Assembly: GCF_002993885.1 (NCBI RefSeq)
Contig: NZ_CM009578.1
Coordinates: forward strand, 1,897,751-1,961,750
Direction of reading: 5' to 3'
From: Sphingopyxis lindanitolerans
Lineage (GTDB): Bacteria; Pseudomonadota; Alphaproteobacteria; Sphingomonadales; Sphingomonadaceae
Length of the DNA stretch: 64,000 nt
Of the stretch, positions 1-9,033 are shown in pieces. The notes under the pieces were generated by a model, which did not search any database, was not told where the DNA came from, and worked only from the letters and a program-made list of their open reading frames with translations. Made by a program: the position numbers and the translations under genes. Every line of letters begins with the position of its first letter. The stretch's first letter is position 1.

Positions 1-2968
1 ACACGAAGGTCACATTATTGTTGCTTCGCATATGCGCGCGCCGTCCCTGCCCGGTGAGGTTGATCCCCTCGACAAAAGCGGTGAAGCCGGGGATGAACTC
101 ATAGCTCGCGCTGGCGTCGACCTGCCAATAATCCTCGACATAGGTCGGGTTCGGCCCGGTGGACTGAAGGAACTGGTCGCGCCAGTTCCAGGCGACGCGC
201 GCCTGCAACCCATTTTTGTCGTAATAGGCGACGGCGTTGGCGCTGTCGCTGAGCCCGGTCAGCGCGAATTGCGGCACCGACGCCGGTTGCGTGTTGTCGT
301 AGACTGCGTCGCCGTTGACGATCGTATAGTTCAGGATGACGCCGAAGCCGGTATCCCAGAAGCTGTGCTGGATCGCAAATTCCCATCCGTTGAGCGACGC
401 GGTCTGGTCGCTGTTGATCGGCTGGGTGATCTGGAAATTGAGCAGAGGGTCGCCGGGCGCGCTGTTGATGACGCCGACATAGGTGCCCGGACCGCCGCCG
501 GTGATCGTCACGGTGTCGGGGTAATGTTCGAAGATATATTGGCGGATCTGCGACACCGTCGCGCCCTGCCCGACTGCGGCGATCGCCGCATTCCAGCGCG
601 GCCCGTTGACCGGCGTGGTCAGCCCGAAAGCCGGGGTATCGACGCGGGTGGTCGAGATGAAGTTGCTGACGTCCTTGTGGAACCAGCCGACCGACACATA
701 GCTGCCGGGTGCATAATAATATTCGGCCGACAGGTCGATATTCTTCGACTTATAGGGGACCAGCCCCGGATTGCCCTGCGCGCCGGTGCCGCCGCCGACG
801 CGGAACAACGTGTCGAGCGTGCGCCCGCCCTGCATATTGGCATAGTCGGCGCGGGTGATGGTGTGGCTGTATGACGCGCGCAGCTTGAGGTCCTCGAGCG
901 GCGAGACGTCGAAGTCGAACGCCGGCAGCCAATTCTCGTACGATCCCTTGAAGCGCGTGAAATCGCTGTCGCCCGACAGGACGATGTTGAATTCATTCTC
1001 GCCCACCCACCGCGTGTCGACGGGCACCGGCACCAGCGCCGCCGACGAAATGTCGGTCGACTCATAGCGGACCCCGGCGACGAAATGCGCGGGATTGCCC
1101 AGGACGTCGAACTGGGTCGCGACCTGGAGATAGGGCGCCAACGTCTTTTCGGTGATGCGCCGGTCGGTGTTATAGGCCGCGATGCAGGTGCCGGGAATTG
1201 CTTGCGCGCCGGTCAGCGGATGGCTGCAGGTGCCGTAGAGGCCTTCGATCAGATCGGCCATCCGCTCGAAATCGAATGTGTAGAAGCTCTGGATCATTCC
1301 CGGCTGCGCGAGCCCCGGGAATTTGTCAGGGATGGTCTCGAGCGTGAAAATGTCGTCGGGAATGTCCGACGCCGGCCCCGCGCCGCCCCAGGTATCGTTC
1401 TGGATCGTGCCGAAGGCGGACCGCACATTGTTTTCGACATAGGAGACGCCGAAATCGATGCTGTCGAGGAAGCCGCCCTCATGATCATAGCGGCCGTGCA
1501 ACTGCACCTGGTTGATCTCGTCGCGGAAATAGGCGGCGCGGAACGCATTGCCCGTCGGCTGGATCAGCGCCGCGTTCAGCGGATCGATCCCCGGATACAT
1601 TTCGTAGGACAGCACCGGCATGTCGTTCTCGAAATTCACCATCTGGTTCTGGATGCCAAAGATCGCGTTGCCGACCGACATGCTCGACCCGAACCGGTTA
1701 ACCGGCTTCACCGTCGCGGTCGAATGATGCGCGTCGAGGTCGATCGTCACGCCGTTGTCGCCCTGCCAGGTCAGGTTGAAACCCAGCGACCGGTTGTCGG
1801 CGCGGTTGTCGGAGAGCGCGCCGCTGTAGGACAGATCCTTGCCGCTGTTCAGCGTCGTTTCGCTCGGCGGCGCGTTCGGCGCCGCAAAATGTTCGGAATA
1901 GAAGATCGGCCCGGCGACTGGACCGTCGGTCCACGCGCTCGTCGTGTCTTCGTGGTTGAACCAGATGCCGACATTGCTGTTCCGCGTCTGCACCGTGTTA
2001 CGCGAATAAGTGTAATCGAGCGTCGCGGTCAGCCCATCGACGGGACGGAACTGCAGCACCGCCTGGCCGTTGATGCGCTCGCGGTCGATGTCGTTGAGAT
2101 CGTAGGAAGCGTTCTGCGGCACCTGATAGACGTCGGCCGGCCCCGGACGATTGGTGATGTTGGCGAAGCGCGGATCGCCGGGAAAAGCCAACCCGCCCCA
2201 CATATTTTCTTCGGCGCCCAAATAGCCGTCGCGCCAGCCGACATTGGCCTGGTTCGTGCTCGACTTGCGCTTTTGATAGGATCCGGTGATCAGGATACCG
2301 ATCCTGTCGTCAGCAAAGGTGGTGCTGAAGATGCCCGAGATTTCGGGTGTGATCGGATGGCCTTCGTTGCGCGAACTGTCATAGACGCCCTTGACCGACA
2401 GGCTGCCGCGCATCCCCGGCCTGTCAAGCGGGCGCGGGGTGCGGATGTTGATCGTCGAGCCGATGCCGCCCGATTCGATCGTCGCGCGACCGCTCTTGTA
2501 GACCTCGACCGCGGCGATGCCCTCGGACGCGAGGTTGGCGAAGTCGAACGAGCGCGACGAGGGCGCGCTGCCGCCGTCGCCGATGATCGCGGTCGGCATC
2601 TGGCGGCCGTTCAGCGTCACCAGGTTGAATTCGGGGCCGAAGCCGCGAACGGTCACGGTCGAGCCTTCGCCGTTCGAGCGGTCGATCGACACGCCGGTGA
2701 TGCGCTGAAGCGATTCGGCGAGGTTGGTGTCGGGAAATTTGCCGATGTCTTCGGCCGAGATCGCGTCGACGACGCCCTGCGCATCGCGCTTGATCGTGGT
2801 GGCCGATTCGAGGCTGGCGCGGATGCCGGTCACGACGATTTCGTCGCCGCCGCCGACAGTATCCGCCGGCGCCTCCTGCGCCACCGCGGTCTGCGCCGCC
2901 CCGATCAGCGACAGTGCCGACGTGCCGACCAAAAGCTTGGCGAGCCAATGCCTGTGCGAAGCCTGCAT
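1..2968 (-). CDS. TonB-dependent outer-membrane receptor (3' end beyond window)
   Basis: Outer-membrane receptor that imports a bulky nutrient using TonB energy. The protein starts with a signal peptide ending near AVAQ (residue 31), followed by EIVVTGIRASLESA at about residue 43, the N-terminal signature of the large Xanthomonas/Caulobacter-type receptors. A plug domain follows with the pattern VRGFGPEFNLVTLNGRQMP, then a long beta-barrel rich in aromatic and Asn/Asp residues. About 989 codons are present and the frame is still open at base 1, in the region that normally precedes the last barrel strands, so little is missing. The start ATG has an upstream GGGAGGG at a suitable distance. The promoter is overlapped by two LacI-type operators, which suggests a carbohydrate substrate. 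The substrate itself cannot be read from the sequence. Confidence 0.93.
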   Translation of the reverse strand, partial: MQASHRHWLAKLLVGTSALSLIGAAQTAVAQEAPADTVGGGDEIVVTGIRASLESATTIKRDAQGVVDAISAEDIGKFPDTNLAESLQRITGVSIDRSNGEGSTVTVRGFGPEFNLVTLNGRQMPTAIIGDGGSAPSSRSFDFANLASEGIAAVEVYKSGRATIESGGIGSTINIRTPRPLDRPGMRGSLSVKGVYDSSRNEGHPITPEISGIFSTTFADDRIGILITGSYQKRKSSTNQANVGWRDGYLGAEENMWGGLAFPGDPRFANITNRPGPADVYQVPQNASYDLNDIDRERINGQAVLQFRPVDGLTATLDYTYSRNTVQTRNSNVGIWFNHEDTTSAWTDGPVAGPIFYSEHFAAPNAPPSETTLNSGKDLSYSGALSDNRADNRSLGFNLTWQGDNGVTIDLDAHHSTATVKPVNRFGSSMSVGNAIFGIQNQMVNFENDMPVLSYEMYPGIDPLNAALIQPTGNAFRAAYFRDEINQVQLHGRYDHEGGFLDSIDFGVSYVENNVRSAFGTIQNDTWGGAGPASDIPDDIFTLETIPDKFPGLAQPGMIQSFYTFDFERMADLIEGLYGTCSHPLTGAQAIPGTCIAAYNTDRRITEKTLAPYLQVATQFDVLGNPAHFVAGVRYESTDISSAALVPVPVDTRWVGENEFNIVLSGDSDFTRFKGSYENWLPAFDFDVSPLEDLKLRASYSHTITRADYANMQGGRTLDTLFRVGGGTGAQGNPGLVPYKSKNIDLSAEYYYAPGSYVSVGWFHKDVSNFISTTRVDTPAFGLTTPVNGPRWNAAIAAVGQGATVSQIRQYIFEHYPDTVTITGGGPGTYVGVINSAPGDPLLNFQITQPINSDQTASLNGWEFAIQHSFWDTGFGVILNYTIVNGDAVYDNTQPASVPQFALTGLSDSANAVAYYDKNGLQARVAWNWRDQFLQSTGPNPTYVEDYWQVDASASYEFIPGFTAFVEGINLTGQGRRAHMRSNNNVTFV

Positions 2969-3013
2969 CCCTAACCCTCCCGATTGAACCGTTCTGATGA
3001 CGGCGCTTTTCAT

Positions 3014-3043
3014 GTGAACGTTCACCTAAATGATAACGTTCTC
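3014..3043. promoter_or_regulatory. Tandem LacI-family-type operators
   Basis: A perfect 12-bp palindrome, GTGAACGTTCAC, occupies 3014-3025. A second, imperfect copy, GATAACGTTCTC, is at 3032-3043. Both share the AACGTT core with a central CG that is typical of LacI-family operators, and their centres are 18 bp apart. They lie 45-75 bp upstream of the receptor start codon. No LacI-family gene is present in the window, so the regulator would act from elsewhere. Confidence 0.65.
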
Positions 3044-3051
3044 TTTGTCAA
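3023..3051 (-). promoter_or_regulatory. Promoter of the TonB-dependent receptor
   Basis: On the minus strand a perfect TTGACA (-35, bases 3046-3051) is followed after 17 bp by TAGGTG (-10, bases 3023-3028). The second operator copy sits inside the spacer and the first overlaps the -10 element, so a bound repressor would block polymerase. The -10 match is weak. Confidence 0.5.
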
Positions 3052-3537
3052 CGCATTCGCGGGTCCGTTACAGAGCAGACACCGAGGAAGATGGATCGTT
3101 GCATGCGATGAAAAATCCAATCGGCCCCGCTCGAAGACCAATCATAAACGTTTTGAATTAAAATGATTTTTTACAGATTGTCCAGCCCCGCACCCGCGAC
3201 TGGGTTTGGCGCGGAAAGGCAGCCGCGGGAGGGCTGCGATTACGAATGCAATGCCCGGCCCGCCGCCACGAGAAGCGAAAAACATGGACGGCGCTGGCGA
3301 TAAGAAATGCGGCGGTATCGCTCCCCATCGGACACGCTGCGGTTGCCGATATCCGATGAGGCATTCGGCATCGGCGCACCTGTGCGAGCGGTTCGCCTGC
3401 CCGCGCCCGAGGCGGAACGGCAATCGTATCATTTCCGCAGGCGCTCGTGGCCGACCAAGCGGCCGATCAAGGCCTCTACACCGAAATTTAATCGCTTCGC
3501 GCTAGGCATCGCCCGGAACTTTGAAGGTGATCGGCCA
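3052..3537. other. Intergenic region without a recognisable gene
   Basis: The stretch between the receptor promoter and the pilus cluster contains no coding frame that I trust. A reading frame runs in from 3307 to the gene starting at 3538, but its upstream part is Arg/Pro-rich shadow sequence and the real signal peptide begins at 3538. A short AT-rich patch lies near 3140-3180. No promoter or terminator for the downstream cluster was convincing. Confidence 0.5.
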
Positions 3538-3975
3538 ATGAGGCATTCGTCAGCAATGGCAGCATGCGTCCTGCCACTAATCGGGTTGCATATGCCGGCC
3601 CATGCGCAGGATTTGGGCTATTCCTCCAGCGGAACGCTGGGCGTGACGGTTATCATCCAGCCGTTGGGCGATGCCGCGCGTGCGGATTCGCAGCTCGGCG
3701 CCGTGGGGCTATGGACCTTTGCCGGCGCGAATCCGGGCATGATGATCAGCGGCCCTTCGGCGACCGTCGCGGGCGGAACCGCGACCGTTTCGCTTCTGGC
3801 GCAGACCGTATCGGCGCTGACGGTGCGATCGACGGTGACCGGCAGTCCGCTGGCGGTGAGAACCGAAAGGTTCGGCAGGGAGTTGCGCCGCACGAGCACG
3901 ACCCTGAATGTGGCCTCTTCCTATGCGGAACTGGGGGATCGCAACTCCCAGATGTACATAATCGGGACGATCTGA
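3538..3975 (+). CDS. Exported protein of unknown function, first gene of the pilus cluster
   Basis: A 145-residue protein with a clear signal peptide (hydrophobic core VLPLIGLHM, cleavage near AHAQ, residue 24). The mature part is rich in Gly, Ser, Thr and Val and has no motif I recognise. It looks like a beta-structured secreted protein. The ATG at 3538 is preceded by GAAGGTGA and begins the signal peptide, so it was preferred over the upstream in-frame ATG at 3307. It sits 74 bp before the chaperone gene and reads in the same direction, which suggests a minor subunit or assembly factor. That role is inference from position only. Confidence 0.6.
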   Translation: MRHSSAMAACVLPLIGLHMPAHAQDLGYSSSGTLGVTVIIQPLGDAARADSQLGAVGLWTFAGANPGMMISGPSATVAGGTATVSLLAQTVSALTVRSTVTGSPLAVRTERFGRELRRTSTTLNVASSYAELGDRNSQMYIIGTI

Positions 3976-4049
3976 TCTGTTAGCCAGTTGAATTCTGCCT
4001 CGGTTTGGGACAGACGCCGAAAAACACGGATTCGGCGGAGGGACAAGGA

Positions 4050-4784
4050 ATGTTTCGCAAGGCGTTAACTGCGGCTGTCGCGATTCTCTACGCCACGACA
4101 GCGCAGGCTCAGGCGACGGGAAATCTCTCGATCGACAAACTGTGGGTCGAATTTTCGGGCGAGGGGACGAACCGCGGCGACGTCCTGATCCGAAACGACA
4201 GCAAGGATCGATATTACGTCACCATCACCACGTCCGAGATACTGAATCCCGGATCGGCCGAGGAAACGCGCGTCGCGCGCGCAGACCCGGAGGCCGCCGG
4301 GCTTCTCGTCACCCCCAATCGCCTGATACTCGATCCGGGGGTCATGCGCGCCATTCGCATCGTCTCGCTCAACGAAGCGCCGCAACAGGATCGGATTTAC
4401 CGCGTCCTGGTGTCGCCCGAGGTCGCGAGCGAAGCCGCCGCGGCCCCGGCGGACAAGACGTCGACGCTGCAGATTCGCCTGATGGCCGCCTATGATATCC
4501 TGGTCGTGGTCCGTCCCAAGGGCGCCAAACCCGACCTGCACGCCGATCGCAGCGCGGACAAGATCATTCTCAGCAACCAGGGCGGCACCAATATCCTGCT
4601 TTCGGAAATGTCGGCCTGCCCCGCGCAACTGACCGAGGCGGATGCCACGAAGTGCCGTCACCTGGACAGCGTCAGACTCTACGCCGGCCAGGCGACCACG
4701 GTGGGCCTGCAAGCCCCGGACGAGAAGATTTTTCTCAAGACCAGAACCGGCCCCTCCGACGATCTCATCCAGCGGTCGTTCTAA
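4050..4784 (+). CDS. Periplasmic pilus chaperone (PapD-like fold)
   Basis: A 244-residue periplasmic protein that would bind pilin subunits and deliver them to the usher. It has a signal peptide ending at AQAQ (about residue 22). The first immunoglobulin-like domain shows the chaperone pattern: a strand beginning LWVEFSGEGTNRGDVLIRN, then TPNRLILDPG and IYRVLVSPEV. The second domain carries two cysteines (SACPAQ and TKCRHL), probably a disulfide. The ATG at 4050 follows a GGACAAGG element and starts the signal peptide, so it was preferred over an upstream ATG at 4005. It is part of the chaperone-pilin-usher cluster. Confidence 0.8.
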   Translation: MFRKALTAAVAILYATTAQAQATGNLSIDKLWVEFSGEGTNRGDVLIRNDSKDRYYVTITTSEILNPGSAEETRVARADPEAAGLLVTPNRLILDPGVMRAIRIVSLNEAPQQDRIYRVLVSPEVASEAAAAPADKTSTLQIRLMAAYDILVVVRPKGAKPDLHADRSADKIILSNQGGTNILLSEMSACPAQLTEADATKCRHLDSVRLYAGQATTVGLQAPDEKIFLKTRTGPSDDLIQRSF

Positions 4785-5357
4785 CGCTGCGAATCGGAAG
4801 CGCGCCCCTTTGATGCGGCGGGGCTGAACGCCCTGCCGATTCCTCAGGGCTACCAGCGGCCCCATGATCCTCATAGGGTTGTGGATCGGGCATCCGCGCT
4901 CCAGGCAGCCTGATGCGGCGTCTTTCCAATCCAGGGGGGCCTCTCGGAGCGATCGACCTTGGACGTTGGCGGCTGGCGCTTGGCTCTCCCCGCGCCGTCG
5001 GCGTGCAGACCCCGTCACCTTCCTTGCGCTATCCTTGATCTTTGCGGCCCGGGGCGTCCTCGACGCCGGATCGCCATCTTCCGATGACCGACCGCTCCCG
5101 AAATCCGGTCGCGGGCCAGGCCGGTCCCGGCAGGACGAATATCCTGTGGACCGCAGGCCCGCGAGGCCCCCTTGCACGCGCCTCGCAACTTCCTTAACAT
5201 TAGGTGATAATTTTTGTTAATAAATAAGCCATGCCTGCCCCAAAACGGGCCATGGTGCAATTTTGCGTGGGAATTCAGTTGACGAACCGTAACTATTATC
5301 TAACCGGATGTTAAGGGTCGCTTAACCCTTGATCAACGGTAATCTGGAGATTTTCTC
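4785..5357. other. Intergenic region upstream of the pilin gene
   Basis: This 573-bp gap separates the chaperone gene from the pilin gene. Its first 400 bp are GC-rich and hold only shadow frames. The last 170 bp are AT-rich, with runs such as TAATTTTTGTTAATAAATAA near 5210 and TAACTATTATCTAACC near 5290, as expected for the control region of a strongly expressed pilin. I found no pair of -35/-10 boxes that fits well. TTGACG at 5279-5284 is a possible -35. A small AAGGGT/ACCCTT inverted repeat lies at about 5313-5330. Confidence 0.45.
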
Positions 5358-5954
5358 ATGAAGGCATTCGCTGTTCTGGCCGCCACCGCGGCCCTTATCG
5401 CTTCCCCCGCACTCGCGCAGTCGACCGATGGTCAGCTGAGTTCGACCTCGAGCACCGGCACGTTCGACGTCAATGTCACCGTCGTTCCGATGGTGAAGGT
5501 CAGCGGTCTCGACCCCATCACGCTGAACATCGACCCCGCCACGATCGCCAGCAACTTCGGCACGACCAGCGGTCGTACGCAGTTCTGCGTCTATTCGAAC
5601 GTCAACGCCGCGGGCGACTATAATGCTCAGGTGACCGGCGTCGCTTCGGGCGACAACGGCAACCCCTATGGCCTGACTGGCGCGACCACCGGCACCATCT
5701 TGCCGCACACCGTCGGCTATTGGGACAACGCCAACTACAGCTCGACCGGCGCGCTGTTCATGCGCAACAGCATTGTCCGCCCCAGCATCACGACGAAGAA
5801 CGGCCAGGCGCGCGCGACCACGCTCGACTGCACCAACGGCGGCCTGGGTGGCAGCAACGCCTCGATCCAGGTAGCTGTCCGCAATCCGGTCGCTCTCGCC
5901 GCGCTGGCCGACACCTACCGCGGCACGCTCAACGTGACCGTTTCGGTTCCGTAA
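5358..5954 (+). CDS. Pilin, probable major subunit of the chaperone-usher pilus
   Basis: A 198-residue secreted subunit. The signal peptide is clear (cleavage after ALAQ, residue 21). The mature protein is low in charge and rich in Gly, Thr, Asn and Ser. It has a repeated beta-strand pattern from GTFDVNVTVVPMVKV to the terminal strand YRGTLNVTVSVP, and two cysteines (FCVYSN and LDCTNG) suited to a disulfide. This resembles spore-coat-U and CS1-type pilins, but I cannot assign the family with certainty. The start is preceded by CTGGAG. A perfect hairpin follows the stop codon, which fits a major subunit made in excess over the downstream usher. Confidence 0.7.
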   Translation: MKAFAVLAATAALIASPALAQSTDGQLSSTSSTGTFDVNVTVVPMVKVSGLDPITLNIDPATIASNFGTTSGRTQFCVYSNVNAAGDYNAQVTGVASGDNGNPYGLTGATTGTILPHTVGYWDNANYSSTGALFMRNSIVRPSITTKNGQARATTLDCTNGGLGGSNASIQVAVRNPVALAALADTYRGTLNVTVSVP

Positions 5955-5977
5955 GCCATTAGAGCAAATTGGAAGGA

Positions 5978-6000
5978 GGGCGAGGATGGTTTCCTCGCCC
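5978..6000 (+). terminator. Hairpin after the pilin gene (partial terminator or mRNA stabiliser)
   Basis: A perfect 9-bp stem, GGGCGAGGA with TCCTCGCCC, closes a 5-base loop 24 bp after the pilin stop codon. No long T-run follows, so it may be an attenuator or a 3' stabilising hairpin instead of a full terminator. It contains the upstream ATG at 5986 of the next reading frame, which argues for the start at 6037. Confidence 0.6.
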
Positions 6001-6036
6001 TTCGATCCATTCGGTTTGTTGAGAGGGAGGCGGCGA

Positions 6037-6486
6037 ATGTTCATGACGATACTGGCCTTCCTCGGGGTCATTGGCGCGCAACCTGCGCCTGTTGCTGCGG
6101 ATTCCCCGGTCGCCAGCGCGCGACTCGTGTCCCAAGACCAATTCCAGCTCCGCTGGCACGGCGTCGGCGATCTGCGCGCCTCGGCGCAGCTGTGTGTTTC
6201 CAGTTCCACCGGTCGTTTCCAGCTGGATATCCAGCCCATGTCGACCAGCTTCGGCACTTCCGAAGCGCCGCCCTTTGAAATCGCCATATCGACCAGGGCG
6301 GGCGATCGACTGGTCCAGCCGGCGAAGGCGACCGGATTCACGACATTTGAGGGCCGCGTCCTGCCGGACGATTGCATGGGCACCGGCAATGTGACGATCG
6401 AACTGCGCTTCCAGCAGTCCGGGCTGACCGAGGCAATCGCAGGCGCGTATTTGGAACGAATCCATCTCAGCGTTCGCCCGTTGTAA
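6037..6486 (+). CDS. Pilin-like minor subunit or tip protein candidate
   Basis: A 149-residue exported protein with a short signal peptide (MFMTILAFLGVIG to PVAA). The mature part carries two cysteines (AQLCVSS and DDCMGTG). It ends with AGAYLERIHLSVRPL, which resembles the terminal strand ADTYRGTLNVTVSVP of the adjacent pilin, so it is probably another beta-sandwich subunit. The ATG at 6037 has a strong GAGGGAGG ribosome site. The upstream ATG at 5986 lies in a hairpin and would spoil the signal peptide. It sits 15 bp before the usher. Whether it is a tip adhesin, initiator or minor subunit is not shown by sequence. Confidence 0.6.
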   Translation: MFMTILAFLGVIGAQPAPVAADSPVASARLVSQDQFQLRWHGVGDLRASAQLCVSSSTGRFQLDIQPMSTSFGTSEAPPFEIAISTRAGDRLVQPAKATGFTTFEGRVLPDDCMGTGNVTIELRFQQSGLTEAIAGAYLERIHLSVRPL

Positions 6487-6501
6487 TCGGATCGACCCTC
6501 C

Positions 6502-9033
6502 GTGCCACTCCGATGCCGTCATCTGCTGCTACTCTCCGCCGCTTGGTCGGCGACCCTCTATACGCCCTGCGCCAATGCGCAGGCCATCGAGGCGGCGCCT
6601 CCCAGCGCGACATCCCCTCCCGCGCCAGAGCGTGGCACGCCGCCACCGGGTTTCGAGGATCTCGAACAAGCCACCGACACGCTGTTTGATGTTGTAGTTC
6701 TCGGTCGGCGCATCGGGTCCTTTCGGGCGACTCTGTCCGACGGAATGGTCACCTTCGCTTCGCCGGAATTGCTGGCGGATGCCTTGGCGGGCGTCGTCGA
6801 ACGGCAGGCCGTTCTGGACCTGCTATCCCGCCCCCTGCCTGCCAATGAGCAACTTCGATGCTATCCGGGGCAGACGGTCGGCTGCGGCCTGCTTCCGCCC
6901 GGCAAGTTCGGCCTGATCGCGGATTCGCAACGCTTTTCGATCGAGATCTTCTTTGATCCGGTGAGCGTGAAGCAAGGCCGGGAGCGTCGACTGGAATTGG
7001 GGCCGAGTTCGGCCGAGGGTTTCGGGCTGGTTCAGAATGTCGCGATGTCCGTCGCAACCAGCGGGTTCAACGGACGAAATCTCGAACTGGGCGGCACGCT
7101 GGATACCTTGGCGAGCGTCGGCCAGACGTCCTTCGTCGCACAGACCTTTATCGGGACGGGCTTCGGCGCGCGCCTCAACCAGGGGCATCTGCAGCATATT
7201 TGGGGCAACCGGGTAGCCAAGGCGGGGCTGATCGAAGATTATAACACCGAGCTTCTGTCCAACTATCGCATGATCGGCGCCGAGTTCGGAAGCTTCTATC
7301 CGCGGCTCGCCTACGACACCGACAGCCAAGGCTCGCCCCTCGACATCGTCCTGCCACGCGACGCCGATGTCGAAATCCGCCGCAACGGCGTACTGCTTTC
7401 GGCGCGACGCTATGGCGCGGGTCCGCAGCGGCTCGATACCGCGGGACTGCCGAACGGCTCCTATACGGTCCAGATCGTCGGTCGCGCCGACGGCATGGTC
7501 GTGCTCGACGAAATACGCAATTTCTCGCGAAGCGGGGGGCTCCCGATCGTCGGCAAGACCGAGTTCAGTTTCCGCGCCGGGCTCTATGTGGAAGACCGGT
7601 TCAGCGTATCACAATCGGGATACACTTTTTTCCCCGATCTCAGGCAATCGCCGGTGTTTGGGGCGCGAGTGGCTCGTCGCATTGCCCCGACCACCAGCGT
7701 CGAAGCGGACGTGATGAACATCGATGGCCTGACGGTGGGCGAAGCGACGGTCCGGACTTTCATCGGGGGCGTCGAAGGAAGCGCCTCGTTCGCCCTGGCC
7801 GACGATGGCTCTTACGGCGCGTCTGTCCTCGGCAGCGCGGTCTTATGGGGGGTGCGCTTCAACCTTGCGGCCCGGACGATACAGACCGACGCGCGTTTCG
7901 ACCCGACCAGCAGCGGCTTTGGCCGATATCAGCCGTTCCTGCGCCGCGAAAACAGCATCGTGATGTCGACGCAATTTCCCCTCGCCGGCGGAACGCTCGG
8001 CCTGTCGGGCGGCTATTCGAGCACGCCGGGGTTGAAGGATCGCTATACCGCCTCCGCCCGCTATTCCCGGGCGGTCAAGCTGTTCCATCGCCCGGCCTTC
8101 CTTTCGGCCTATGCGCTGCGTTCGGATGCCGAAACGCGCGTCGGTTTCAGCTTCGCCTTGAACTTCGGGATCGGGCCGCGGACGACGCTCTCCGTGGGGA
8201 CGGGCGCCGAAAATGTCTCCAACTCCACGGGCTCGAGCCGCAACGGGATCTCGCCCGTCGTGAATGCCAGCATCTCGCACCGGGACCGCTGGCAGGAATT
8301 CGATGTTTTCGGTCAAGCCAACGCTTCGACCAGCGCCGACGGCGAACGGCTCGGCGGCGGCGTCAACATCTCCTCCCCTTATGGCGTTGCCGACCTCAAT
8401 GCGCAGCATGTCCGCAACCGTTCGGGCAATTTCACGACGCTGGTCGCCAATGCCCAGAGCGGCTTTGCGATCGGCGGCGGCGCGATGAAGCTGGGCCTGG
8501 CGCGGCCGGGTGAAGCGGTGATCCTGACCGACCTCGACGTCGCGGCGGATGACAATGCCGCGCGCGCGGCGAACAGCGGATACCGCGTCCGCATCGACGC
8601 GCAATCCTACGACTTGCTGCAACCCGGAAAGATTTCCGCCGCCGGCGTGGCGGCGCTCGACGAATATGAAATCACGCTGAGCCCCGAAAATGCTCCGCCT
8701 TACGACGTCCGGATCGACCCCCGCACGGTCATCGTATATCCGGGGAATGTCGTTCGCCTGCGCTATGAGGCGCGGCGCGATTTCACCATCTTCGGACAAT
8801 TGATCGGAGAGGACGGGCATCCGCTCGCGGCGGCGACGATTCGCGGCGGAAATGACCTGATCGTCACCGACCAAAACGGATATTTCACCCTCACCGTCCC
8901 AAGCGATTCCCAGATCCGAGCCGTGCTGCCCGGCGGAACGCAATGCCGCGATGTCAATATAAAGGACATCGTCAAGGATATGGGGAAGCGCGAATTCTAT
9001 CGGGTCGGCAAAATCAAATGTGACATCGAATAG
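6502..9033 (+). CDS. Outer-membrane pilus usher, CS1/alpha type
   Basis: An 843-residue outer-membrane assembly platform that would secrete and polymerise the pilins. It begins at a GTG that starts a signal peptide (cleavage near ANAQ, residue 27). A short N-terminal domain with two cysteines (LRCYPG, VGCGLL) precedes a long beta-barrel region, including FIGTGFGARLNQGHL and the segment NGSYTVQIVGRADGM. Near the C terminus, FTIFGQLIGEDGHPLAAATI looks like the carboxypeptidase-regulatory-like fold seen in CS1-type ushers. The length suits the family. There is no recognisable CfaE-type adhesin downstream, unlike the classical CS1 operons. The cluster ends here. Confidence 0.75.
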   Translation: MPLRCRHLLLLSAAWSATLYTPCANAQAIEAAPPSATSPPAPERGTPPPGFEDLEQATDTLFDVVVLGRRIGSFRATLSDGMVTFASPELLADALAGVVERQAVLDLLSRPLPANEQLRCYPGQTVGCGLLPPGKFGLIADSQRFSIEIFFDPVSVKQGRERRLELGPSSAEGFGLVQNVAMSVATSGFNGRNLELGGTLDTLASVGQTSFVAQTFIGTGFGARLNQGHLQHIWGNRVAKAGLIEDYNTELLSNYRMIGAEFGSFYPRLAYDTDSQGSPLDIVLPRDADVEIRRNGVLLSARRYGAGPQRLDTAGLPNGSYTVQIVGRADGMVVLDEIRNFSRSGGLPIVGKTEFSFRAGLYVEDRFSVSQSGYTFFPDLRQSPVFGARVARRIAPTTSVEADVMNIDGLTVGEATVRTFIGGVEGSASFALADDGSYGASVLGSAVLWGVRFNLAARTIQTDARFDPTSSGFGRYQPFLRRENSIVMSTQFPLAGGTLGLSGGYSSTPGLKDRYTASARYSRAVKLFHRPAFLSAYALRSDAETRVGFSFALNFGIGPRTTLSVGTGAENVSNSTGSSRNGISPVVNASISHRDRWQEFDVFGQANASTSADGERLGGGVNISSPYGVADLNAQHVRNRSGNFTTLVANAQSGFAIGGGAMKLGLARPGEAVILTDLDVAADDNAARAANSGYRVRIDAQSYDLLQPGKISAAGVAALDEYEITLSPENAPPYDVRIDPRTVIVYPGNVVRLRYEARRDFTIFGQLIGEDGHPLAAATIRGGNDLIVTDQNGYFTLTVPSDSQIRAVLPGGTQCRDVNIKDIVKDMGKREFYRVGKIKCDIE

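Noticed and set aside
1085..2974. A 629-codon plus-strand frame opposite the TonB receptor
   Set aside because: No family features; the minus-strand receptor has a signal peptide, plug and barrel.
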